Below, piece after piece: positions 57,226 through 64,000 of a DNA stretch of 64,000 nucleotides. The stretch is from an uncultured Hyphomicrobiales bacterium (lineage in GTDB: Bacteria; Pseudomonadota; Alphaproteobacteria; Rhizobiales; Ancalomicrobiaceae). The stretch spans positions 1 to 64,000 of the forward strand of contig CAIYYN010000042.1 in the NCBI GenBank assembly GCA_903930435.1. Reading direction: 5' to 3'. The translations under genes and the position numbers were made by a program. The notes under the pieces are model-generated. The model was not told where the DNA came from, made no database searches, and saw nothing but the letters and a program-made list of their open reading frames with translations. Within the stretch, counting starts at the first letter, position 1. Each line of letters starts with the position of its first letter.

Positions 57226-58809
57226 TCAGAGCTTCTGTTGCTGCGGATGTAACTGGAACAGCCATGTTTCAGAAAGCGCGGTATCGCCGTGCTTGAGGAA
57301 GGCACGGATATCCACGGGCTCGGGCCCCTCTGTCTGGAGATCGAACTGAACCCGCCAGGCCTTGTTCCAGGTCGTCGTCTCGACAAAGATACTCGAGACA
57401 GTTCCCCGGCTTGGCGTGATCACCACTTCGGGCTTTACGTCCTTGGGCAAGGTATCCAGCTCGCCACCGCTGAACTCGATTTCGAAACGCTTGATCGGTG
57501 GCGGATTCTGCCTCGAATAGGGGAACCCACCGCGACCAACGCGCGTCGCCTGAGTGCGGGCGAGATTGGGAGCCGGGAATGGCTCATCGTTCATCCAGTG
57601 CATGCGATACCGGAAGTCATGTGCCTGCCCCGCCTTGACCGGCTCCTTGGGCACCCACATGCAGACGATATTGTCAAAGTCTTCATGATCTGTCGGGATT
57701 TCGATCAGCTGAACCGATCCTGCCCCCCACGCTCCGACTGGCTCGATCCAGAGCGACGGGCGATGTTCGTAGTTCAGCCAGCGATCCAGGAAGTGATTGG
57801 GATCGCGATTGCGCTGCATGAGGCCAAAACCGCGCGGATTGTTGTCGACGAAGACCGAGGTGTTGATCGCGGGCGGATTGACCAGCGGACGCCAGATGCG
57901 CTCACCCGCACCTGTCCAGAGCGCCAGTCCTTCCGAATCGTGCGCGGCGCGCCGCCATTCCAGTTGGTAGGCCTTGTCGTATTCATCAAACCAGTACATC
58001 GAGGTCAGCGGCGAAATACCGAAGCGCTCGACATCCTGACGCATGAAGAGCTGGTTCTCGACATCCATGATCACGCCCTCGGTGCGCCGGATCACCAGGC
58101 GATAGGCTCCAACGACCGATGGACCATCAAGGAACGCATAGATAACCAGCGGCTGCTCAGGCGCGCTGGCTGGCTGGATGTAGAATTCGGTAAAGTCCGG
58201 GAATTCTTCCGGCAATGGGCTTGCCGTGTTGATCGCTATGCCGCGCGCCGACAAGCCATATTCCCCGGACTGGCCAATACCACGGAAATAGGAAGCGCCC
58301 AGGAACGCGCACCAATCCTGGGTCCGCCAGTCGGGTCGCGACTTCTCGCGCACCTGGAAGCCGGCAAAGCCGGTATCCTCGGGAAGCTTCTGCGCCGGGC
58401 TGTCGGCTGGCATGTCGAAGTAATCGGGCTCGTAGAGCACCTCGCGAGCGGTCTGCCCGTCAATCGCATTCATGCGAACCGACTTGGCAAAATATTTGCC
58501 CACGGGGAAGAATGTGACCGGGAAGGGATTGTCGACAAACAGCGCGTCGTCGGACTTGTAACGGATCTTGCCGTGCTGGGCGTAATCGATCTGCGACACG
58601 ATCTCGGGAGCTGGCTTGTAAGGCGCCTGATAAGGCTTGGCGGCAGCATCACGGGCACGCTCGACAAGGATCGCCCAGCTGAACGGCTTCGAGGGTCCAA
58701 ACTTGACCGCCGCTGCGGACGCAGGCGTCGATGTGCCTGACAAGGCGGCGGCAAAAGTGGTGGCTAACGTACCAACCATTAGGTCACGACGAGAGAGACG
58801 CGTTGTCAT
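57226..58809 (-). CDS. Glucan biosynthesis protein OpgG/OpgD type
   Basis: Periplasmic protein needed for osmoregulated periplasmic glucan synthesis. The 527-residue product has a twin-arginine signal (SRRDLMVGTLATTFAAAL, ending PASA), which is characteristic of OpgD rather than Sec-exported OpgG. The MdoG domain follows: SWAILVERARDAAAKPY, DAQ-type strand IRYKSDDALF, YFRGIGQSGEYGLSARG, WRPLVNPPAINTSVF and FGLMQRNRDPNHF. No opgH glucosyltransferase gene is adjacent. The exact paralogue (G or D) remains open. Confidence 0.9.
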   Translation of the reverse strand: MTTRLSRRDLMVGTLATTFAAALSGTSTPASAAAVKFGPSKPFSWAILVERARDAAAKPYQAPYKPAPEIVSQIDYAQHGKIRYKSDDALFVDNPFPVTFFPVGKYFAKSVRMNAIDGQTAREVLYEPDYFDMPADSPAQKLPEDTGFAGFQVREKSRPDWRTQDWCAFLGASYFRGIGQSGEYGLSARGIAINTASPLPEEFPDFTEFYIQPASAPEQPLVIYAFLDGPSVVGAYRLVIRRTEGVIMDVENQLFMRQDVERFGISPLTSMYWFDEYDKAYQLEWRRAAHDSEGLALWTGAGERIWRPLVNPPAINTSVFVDNNPRGFGLMQRNRDPNHFLDRWLNYEHRPSLWIEPVGAWGAGSVQLIEIPTDHEDFDNIVCMWVPKEPVKAGQAHDFRYRMHWMNDEPFPAPNLARTQATRVGRGGFPYSRQNPPPIKRFEIEFSGGELDTLPKDVKPEVVITPSRGTVSSIFVETTTWNKAWRVQFDLQTEGPEPVDIRAFLKHGDTALSETWLFQLHPQQQKL

Positions 58810-59083
58810 CGGTTTGTTGTTTTCCTGATCAGGGCGTCCATGAAACGCCAGTCATGATATATCAGCAGGCAATTATGCCTTCGTTTAGGGCAGGAACAGC
58901 AGATCTGCAATCCGGCATTCGCATTCAATTGACGAACCTGCAGACTTGGTTAGCTCATGGACACGAGGCCAGATCACCTATGAGGATCGCCACGCCCGAC
59001 TAACGACCCAATACGGCATTTTCGCAACGGCCAGCCATTCAGCAATAGCGGTACAACTCAGCGCGCGATGTTGGTAAGATGGT

Positions 59084-59099
59084 CACTTACATGTTAGTG
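59084..59099. promoter_or_regulatory. Near-palindrome upstream of xylD, candidate operator
   Basis: CACTTACATGTTAGTG is symmetric at 14 of 16 positions and centres on ACATGT, 45 bp before the xylD ATG. A second inverted repeat (GTAAG at 59074-59078, CTTAC at 59086-59090) overlaps it. Such sites suit GntR- or LacI-type regulators. The rest of 58810-59143 holds no gene that I can support. Confidence 0.45.
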
Positions 59100-59143
59100 G
59101 CTTGGGACTGATCAGGCACGGCATATCACGAGGAAACGATACA

Positions 59144-60937
59144 ATGGTTGAGAAGAACGCTCCCAAGCTCCGGTCGCAGCTTTGGTTCAACAATCCCGCC
59201 AACCCCGACATGACGGCGCTTTATCTGGAGCGGTATCTGAATTTCGGCCTGACACGCGAAGAGCTTCAGTCCGGCAAGCCAATCATCGGCATCGCACAGA
59301 CGGGCTCCGACCTCAGCCCCTGCAATCGCCACCTGATGGATCTGGCCTCGCGTGTCCGCGATGGCATCCGCGCGATGGGTGGCGTACCCATGGAATTTCC
59401 TGTGCATCCGATCCAGGAAACCGGCAAGCGTCCGACAGCAGCCCTTGATCGCAATCTGGCATACCTTGGCCTCGTGGAAGTGCTCTACGGCTACCCGCTC
59501 GACGGCGTCGTTCTGACCGGCGGCTGCGACAAGACAACACCGGCTGTGCTCATGGCAGCCGCAACAGTCAATATCCCGGCCATCCTTCTGTCGGGCGGAC
59601 CAATGCTCAACGGCTGGTACAAGGGCCAGCGCGCCGGATCAGGCATGGTCGTCTGGAATGCGCGCGAGATGTACGCCAAGGGCGAGATCAGCTACGAAGA
59701 GATGATGGAAATGGTGTCGTCGTCGGCACCGTCGGTCGGCCATTGCAACACGATGGGAACGGCCTCGACCATGAACGCGCTGGCTGAAGCCTTGGGCATG
59801 TCATTGCCGGGATCCGCCGCAATCCCGGGTCCGTTTAGGGAGCGTGGCCAAAACGCCTATGAGACCGGCAAGCGGATCGTCGAGATGGTGCACGAGGACC
59901 TGAAGCCATCCGACATCATGACGCGCGAAGCGTTTGAAAACGTGATTGTCGCCTGCTCGGCCATCGGCGGCTCAACGAACGCCCCAATCCATATCAACGC
60001 CATTGCTCGCCATATCGGCGTCGAACTGCACATCGAAGACTGGCAAACGATCGGTCACAAAGTTCCGCTGCTCGTCAACATGCAGCCAGCCGGATTTTAC
60101 CTGGGCGAGGAATATCATCGCGCCGGCGGCCTGCCCGCCGTCATCAACGAACTGATGAAGCACAAGCTTATCCACGAAAACGCTTTGACAGTGAACGGCA
60201 AGACCATTGGCGAAAACTGCCACGCAACCACGGTACAGGATGCCGACGTGATCTATTCCGTCGACAAGCCGCTCGTCAACGAAGCTGGGTTCCTTGTATT
60301 AAAGGGAAACCTGTTTGATTCAGCCGTCATGAAGACCAGTGTGATTTCGCCCGAATTCCGGGATCGCTATCTGTCAAATCCCGAAGATCCCGATGCGTTT
60401 GTCGGCAAGGCCATGGTGTTCGACGGTCCAGAGCAGTACCATCACACGATCGACGATCCGAGCCTTGGAATTGACGAGAACACGATCCTGTTCATGCGCG
60501 GCGTCGGCGCTGTCGGCTACCCGGGATCGGCGGAAGTCGTCAATATGCGCGCACCTGATTATCTACTGAAACGCGGTATCCGCGCGCTTCCCTGCGTGGG
60601 TGACGGACGGCAATCCGGCACGTCAGGTTCACCGTCCATTTTGAATGCCTCGCCCGAAGCAGCCGTTGGCGGTGGGCTGGCCATTCTCAAGACAGGCGAC
60701 AAGGTCCGCATCGATCTGGGCAAGGGCACCGCCGATATCCTGATTTCGGAGGAGGAAATTGCGGCTCGCCGGGCTGAGTTGCAGGCGCAGGGTGGGTACA
60801 AATACCCTGCCCATCAGACACCCTGGCAGGAAATCCAGCGCGGTATCGTGGATCAACTCTCGGAAGGCATGGTGCTCAAGCCAGCCGTCAAATACCAGAA
60901 CATCGCGGCAAAGGGTGTGCCGAGAGATAATCACTGA
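59144..60937 (+). CDS. xylD: IlvD/Edd-family dehydratase, D-xylonate dehydratase-like
   Basis: Fe-S dehydratase of 597 residues. It is close, along its full length, to Caulobacter XylD as I remember it: [57 protein letters not shown]. Cys in [14 protein letters not shown] and [10 protein letters not shown] should hold the cluster. XylD turns D-xylonate into 2-keto-3-deoxy-xylonate in the Weimberg and Dahms routes. A different sugar acid is possible for this family. ATG at 59144 has GAGGA 10 bp upstream. No other xylose genes adjoin it, but a matching sugar importer lies at the other end of the window. Confidence 0.88.
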   Translation: MVEKNAPKLRSQLWFNNPANPDMTALYLERYLNFGLTREELQSGKPIIGIAQTGSDLSPCNRHLMDLASRVRDGIRAMGGVPMEFPVHPIQETGKRPTAALDRNLAYLGLVEVLYGYPLDGVVLTGGCDKTTPAVLMAAATVNIPAILLSGGPMLNGWYKGQRAGSGMVVWNAREMYAKGEISYEEMMEMVSSSAPSVGHCNTMGTASTMNALAEALGMSLPGSAAIPGPFRERGQNAYETGKRIVEMVHEDLKPSDIMTREAFENVIVACSAIGGSTNAPIHINAIARHIGVELHIEDWQTIGHKVPLLVNMQPAGFYLGEEYHRAGGLPAVINELMKHKLIHENALTVNGKTIGENCHATTVQDADVIYSVDKPLVNEAGFLVLKGNLFDSAVMKTSVISPEFRDRYLSNPEDPDAFVGKAMVFDGPEQYHHTIDDPSLGIDENTILFMRGVGAVGYPGSAEVVNMRAPDYLLKRGIRALPCVGDGRQSGTSGSPSILNASPEAAVGGGLAILKTGDKVRIDLGKGTADILISEEEIAARRAELQAQGGYKYPAHQTPWQEIQRGIVDQLSEGMVLKPAVKYQNIAAKGVPRDNH

Positions 60938-61075
60938 TCGAGCAGACAAGTGATGGCGGGCAGTCAATCAAGCCCGCCACACCTCACCTTCCCCTATCAT
61001 ATTCATTGGGTCTTCTTTGACTCAATCTCGTATTGGTTGCATGACGAAGGCACTCTCTGGTTGAGGTGCCATGAC

Positions 61076-61498
61076 ATGTTCAAACAAGTTTTGCATTCGG
61101 GTAAGCTCAGCACGTATGCCGGCATATCGGCCATTGTGTCCATCGGCATATCAACGACTGCGACGATTTTTCAAATTTTTACACTACGCCATAACCCAAC
61201 TTATCTTGGCCAATTCGACTATTTTGACATTGTGGCCCGATTTGTCGGCTCGCTGGCCGATCACATGCTCTTGCCATCCGTGATCTTGTTCATTGGTGCC
61301 AAACTCATTGAAGCAAAGACATTGATCACCATCGGCTATGATCGCATTGATGCAGGAAGGATGTTGGTCAAACAGCCCGGAGACGATTTTGTTGTCTGGA
61401 TCGGGCGGCGTTACGATTCACATCAGGAAGCGCAGGCCGTGGCGGATCTCTTGGCTCAACGCATCGACACTGATCGAGATGACAGCCCCACCACTTGA
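61076..61498 (+). CDS. Small two-helix membrane protein of unknown function
   Basis: Predicted protein of 140 residues with two hydrophobic segments (about residues 12-36, AGISAIVSIGISTTATIFQIF, and 60-85, FVGSLADHMLLPSVILFIGA) and a hydrophilic C-terminus of 50 residues (DDFVVWIGRRYDSHQEAQAVADLL). I do not recognise a family. ATG at 61076 is chosen with GAGGTG 7 bp upstream; the open frame extends to 60950 but that part is not protein-like. It is 138 bp downstream of xylD on the same strand and slightly AT-richer. Confidence 0.6.
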   Translation: MFKQVLHSGKLSTYAGISAIVSIGISTTATIFQIFTLRHNPTYLGQFDYFDIVARFVGSLADHMLLPSVILFIGAKLIEAKTLITIGYDRIDAGRMLVKQPGDDFVVWIGRRYDSHQEAQAVADLLAQRIDTDRDDSPTT

Positions 61499-61735
61499 AA
61501 CGGAGTCCCTCCCGATTCATCCCTGCTACAATCCGTCGACTACACAAGTCGGCGACACTTCTGCCACGAGGTTGAACCCGCGGCTTCCTCGGTTCCTGCG
61601 CCACACAAAAGGGGGCCGCGTTGATGTCAGTCGCGAGCGTGCGATCATTCGGTGAGACACAAACGCAGACGCCTGCCGCGTGGAGAACAACACGGCAGGC
61701 GAATTGATCTTGCACAATCTCTGAAGGTGACTAAA

Positions 61736-61758
61736 CCGGGGCGAAGTTGCCGCCCCGG
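61736..61758 (-). terminator. Probable terminator of the duplicated-module protein gene
   Basis: CCGGGGC (61736-61742) pairs with GCCCCGG (61752-61758), followed on the minus strand by TTTAG. It lies 27 bp past the stop of the gene at 61785. The T-run is short. In 61499-61735 I find no gene, only a second imperfect hairpin (61671-61678/61693-61700). Confidence 0.55.
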
Positions 61759-61784
61759 GCATCACCAACACGCAACAGAAGCGA

Positions 61785-62492
61785 TTAGTCGATTGTCTTG
61801 AGCGCGGTTTCGAAGGCTGGTCGGAAGCCAAATTCCTTTGCGCAGACCTTGGCGTGATCCGTCTTTACCTTATCCTCCCAGAACTTCTGCAAGTCGCTGA
61901 ACTTCTTGGCGGAAATATCGCCTTTGCCGCGCCAGTAATATTGAACCCGATCGATCTTGAGGGATTCGCCATCCTTCAATTTGATGTCGCATTCATCTGA
62001 AACAGCTTCCAGCATGATCGCCAGATTGAGGTTCTCTTCCGCATCCGGCGCTTTCGCTGCCGCAGTCGGTGCCGAATCTGCGGCCGGGAGCGGTTTCAGC
62101 TTGACGCCACTTCCGTCGGCTTCCTTGATTGCGTTGGCTTCAAACTGGGGAATCTTGCTGTAGAAAACGTTCGCACCGGGTGCGCAATACGTGTCTTTCG
62201 ACTTGCCCAGCGCAGCAATCACTTGCTCCATCGTCGTGTCCAGATCCTTGTCGGTCCAGCCAGCAGTTGCCTTGAGCGCATTGATATTGCCAACGACTGC
62301 GGTGGCGAGCGGATCTTTGACGTCAAAATTGCAAAGCTTGCTAATCCCCATGATGACCATATAACCGGCAATTCCGCCCTGTGCCTTGTCAGCCGCAGCG
62401 CTGGCCGCATTTGCCTGAGATGGTGAAAACCCCAGCACACCCAGCAAGAGGCTAGTAACTACTCCAAACCTGATGATTGAATTGGATTGCAT
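61785..62492 (-). CDS. Secreted protein with two copies of a two-cysteine module
   Basis: Not a family I recognise; 235 residues. A Sec signal peptide ends near ANA-A (residues 27-30). The mature protein has four cysteines, at about residues 54, 103, 168 and 217. Each pair spans exactly 50 residues counting both Cys, and the segments align: S-x2-C before a KD motif (CNFDVKD, CDIKLKD), then TDKDL/SAKKF and a C-terminal TYCA/KVCA. This points to an internal duplication with one disulfide per module. A Pro/Ala linker lies between. ATG at 62492 has GGGAG 9 bp upstream. It is divergent from marR. Confidence 0.8.
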   Translation of the reverse strand: MQSNSIIRFGVVTSLLLGVLGFSPSQANAASAAADKAQGGIAGYMVIMGISKLCNFDVKDPLATAVVGNINALKATAGWTDKDLDTTMEQVIAALGKSKDTYCAPGANVFYSKIPQFEANAIKEADGSGVKLKPLPAADSAPTAAAKAPDAEENLNLAIMLEAVSDECDIKLKDGESLKIDRVQYYWRGKGDISAKKFSDLQKFWEDKVKTDHAKVCAKEFGFRPAFETALKTID

Positions 62493-62662
62493 CAACGTTC
62501 GCTCCCGAGTTGAAAATCTGCGTCGCACCCAGAACTGGATCTGTCTCCTCTGTCCGACCTGCATGCACCTGACATTTATATAACTAAATAACAACTGAAA
62601 TTTCGCGCGCGCTATGTATCAATCCCAATGCTGAAGGCAACTTACCTTGACGTCCGCCATAT

Positions 62663-62678
62663 GCGGGTATATACCCGC
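62663..62678. promoter_or_regulatory. Perfect 16-bp palindrome overlapping the marR promoter
   Basis: GCGGGTAT-ATACCCGC is fully symmetric and contains TATATA/TATACC, which with TTGACG at 62647-62652 forms a plausible promoter. It ends 4 bp before the marR ATG at 62683. The same core recurs before the MFS gene, so it is a strong candidate MarR operator. Confidence 0.75.
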
Positions 62679-62682
62679 TCCT

Positions 62683-63084
62683 ATGTCAACACCGTGTTAT
62701 TGTATCGAACTGCGAGCCGCTGCCCGGAAAACCTCGGCGATCTATGACGAGGCACTCGCGCCATTCGGGATCACAATTGCCCAGTACAGTCTTTTGAGGA
62801 AGATTGATCGGGCAAAACGGATTTCCCTGACGGAACTGGCAAGCATCAGCGATCTGGACCGATCAACCATCGGTCGGAACGCCAAGGTGCTGGAGCGGAT
62901 GGGGCTTGTTCAGTCAGTTTCCGGGAAGGACCAGCGCGAAGCCTTGCTGGAGCTCTCCACAATGGGCCAAAAGGTGCTTGCCGAGAGCATTCCCGCTCAT
63001 GCGGCGGCACAGGCCAAGATTGAGGATCACCTCGGCGGTCCGGATGGCGCGAAAGATCTGCTCAGTCGTCTACACTCACTCTAG
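62683..63084 (+). CDS. MarR-family transcriptional regulator
   Basis: Winged-helix regulator of 133 residues. The recognition region reads ISLTELASISDLDRSTIGRNAKVLERMGLVQSV, followed by the wing SGKDQREALLELS, typical of MarR. Two Cys near the N-terminus (STPCYCIEL) could be redox-sensitive or ligand-related, as in some MarR proteins; this is inference. ATG at 62683 is preferred over TTG at 62647, which would put the palindrome inside the gene. There is no ribosome site and the predicted transcript start falls at the ATG, so the mRNA may be leaderless. It lies 60 bp before an MFS gene with a matching operator. Confidence 0.88.
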   Translation: MSTPCYCIELRAAARKTSAIYDEALAPFGITIAQYSLLRKIDRAKRISLTELASISDLDRSTIGRNAKVLERMGLVQSVSGKDQREALLELSTMGQKVLAESIPAHAAAQAKIEDHLGGPDGAKDLLSRLHSL

Positions 63085-63099
63085 ACGCACATTCTAATC

Positions 63100-63113
63100 C
63101 GGGTATCTACCCG
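63100..63113. promoter_or_regulatory. Second MarR-type palindrome, upstream of the MFS gene
   Basis: CGGGTA-TC-TACCCG matches the core of the palindrome before marR (CGGGTA-TA-TACCCG). It encloses TATCTA, which with TAGACG at 63082-63087 (16-bp spacer) could be the MFS promoter. It lies 31 bp before the MFS ATG. Confidence 0.72.
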
Positions 63114-63144
63114 TACTGAATTCTCAAACTTGAAAGCTGATCTC

Positions 63145-64000
63145 ATGGCCTCAATTCCCTTCCTGTCAGCGTCTAACAGGCTTTCATCGGCTCTAGCGTC
63201 TCGCGGTATCCATTACGGCTGGATCGTAGCGGGCACGACATTCCTGACAGCCCTGTCAACGGCCGGCGCGCTTGGAACCGCGGGGGTGATGATCAAGCCG
63301 CTTGAGCGCGAATTTGGCTGGTCAAACGCAGATATTTCGTCTTCGCTCGCGATCCGGCTCGTCCTCTTCGGGATGATGGGGCCATTTGCGGCAGCCCTGA
63401 TGAACCGCTTTGGCGTCCGGAATGTCGTGATGTCGGCACTTTTGCTGATCATGGGGGGACTTGCCGGGTCGTTCTACATGACCCAGCTCTGGCAGCTCAT
63501 GGTACTCTGGGGCATTGTTGTCGGCTTCGGAACAGGCATGACAGCGCTTGTTCTGGGCGCCACCGTGGCGACGCGTTGGTTCAAGACCCGGCGCGGTCTC
63601 GTCATGGGCATGATGTCAGCATCAACTGCGACCGGGCAGCTCGTATTCCAGCCACTTGTCGCTTCCATTGCGGACTCGATGGGCTGGAGACCCGCGATTG
63701 GCGTGACGATCGGCGCGCTCGGCATAGCCTTCATCCTCGTTGCCCTCTTCATGCGCGACCATCCCGACGACGTGGAACTCGCACCCTTCGGCGAGACAAC
63801 GCGCAGCCCCGCACCTGCGCGCGCCACCGGATTGCTGACCCTGCTGACATCACCGGTGATGGCCTTCATTTCAGCAGCCAAGACCCATACCTTTTGGGTA
63901 CTTTTCATCACCTTTTTCATCTGCGGCCTTTCAACGAACGGCCTGATCCAGACCCATTGGATCACGCTGTGCGGAGATTTCGGTGTCGTCCCAATCAGCG
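63145..64000 (+). CDS. MFS transporter (partial, runs off the end)
   Basis: The first 285 codons of a major-facilitator transporter, open to the window edge. It begins with HYGWIVAGTTFLTALSTAG, the YGW motif common in oxalate/formate- and monocarboxylate-type MFS, and has at least six helices in the N-terminal half. WFKTRRGLVMGMMSASTATG is the loop 4-5 region. About 250 residues are followed by the central loop (DDVELAPFGETTRS) and the start of the second half. It is downstream of marR with a shared operator type, so it is a likely regulated export or uptake system for the MarR ligand. Substrate unknown. Confidence 0.88.
   Translation, partial: MASIPFLSASNRLSSALASRGIHYGWIVAGTTFLTALSTAGALGTAGVMIKPLEREFGWSNADISSSLAIRLVLFGMMGPFAAALMNRFGVRNVVMSALLLIMGGLAGSFYMTQLWQLMVLWGIVVGFGTGMTALVLGATVATRWFKTRRGLVMGMMSASTATGQLVFQPLVASIADSMGWRPAIGVTIGALGIAFILVALFMRDHPDDVELAPFGETTRSPAPARATGLLTLLTSPVMAFISAAKTHTFWVLFITFFICGLSTNGLIQTHWITLCGDFGVVPIS

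Noticed and set aside
57289-58740. 483-codon plus-strand frame opposite the glucan protein gene
   Set aside because: Shadow frame; the minus-strand protein has a signal peptide and conserved motifs throughout.

Overview
The window is chromosomal DNA from an alphaproteobacterium, most likely of the order Hyphomicrobiales (Rhizobiales). This rests on gene content: a ChvE-GguA-GguB sugar transporter, a rhizobial-type serC-serA pair, DUF4164-zapA-6S RNA-formyl-THF ligase, yebC-ruvCAB-ybgC-tolQRAB, an RpoH sigma factor, and a 16S 5' end with the short helices usual in this class. I do not name a genus. Nearly all of the window is core chromosome. I see no insertion sequence, prophage, CRISPR array or plasmid-type gene.

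Layout. 1-830: 5' end of a 16S rRNA gene on the minus strand, with a long leader, a boxA-like site and a strong promoter. 921-7120: minus-strand sugar region, with the ABC importer chvE-gguA-gguB and a separate unit of an RraA-fold protein and a short-chain dehydrogenase. 7333-10386: a lone glycosyltransferase, tRNA-Glu(CUC), a small membrane protein and an RluD-family pseudouridine synthase. 10405-22563: cell envelope and stress genes (tilS, cpoB, glmM, pal, lysA, rpoH, ftsH) plus a CDGSH protein and a phytanoyl-CoA dioxygenase-like protein. 22816-24705: two related outer-membrane barrels around a very AT-rich spacer. 24873-27893: serC-serA with RNA-level control elements. 27963-33685: a DMT exporter, a diguanylate cyclase with a degenerate receiver, purA and a large bitopic protein. 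33746-43290: on the minus strand, yebC, GNAT, TMEM175, ruvC, ruvA, DUF6165, ruvB, hicA, hicB, ybgC, tolQ, tolR, tolA, tolB. 43437-45925: ymdB, formyl-THF cyclo-ligase, 6S RNA, zapA and DUF4164. 46446-51705: gap, pgk, a ThiE-like protein, a Sel1 protein and an IMPase. 51852-58809: a MotA/MotB-like pair, GNAT, tam, an ABC exporter and a periplasmic glucan protein. 59084-64000: a D-xylonate dehydratase, two uncharacterised proteins, and a MarR regulator with an MFS transporter that runs off the end.

How the genes work together. The importer, the xylonate dehydratase and perhaps the dehydrogenase/RraA pair suggest uptake and oxidative breakdown of pentoses. The Tol-Pal machine is complete but scattered: tolQRAB and ybgC in one block, pal alone, cpoB with tilS, and ftsH and glmM apart, so the usual tolB-pal-cpoB-tilS-ftsH-glmM order has been broken up.

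Most notable observations: (1) matching palindromes of form CGGGTA-N2-TACCCG before marR and before the MFS gene, each enclosing a -10-like hexamer, which suggests an autoregulated MarR switch and possibly a leaderless marR mRNA; (2) a secreted protein of unknown function with two copies of a module whose cysteines are exactly 50 residues apart counting both; (3) a HicAB toxin-antitoxin pair tightly coupled inside the ruv-tol gene string; (4) orphan intrinsic terminators beside rpoH and purA that may mark small RNAs. I found no clearly new multi-gene defence or biosynthetic system.
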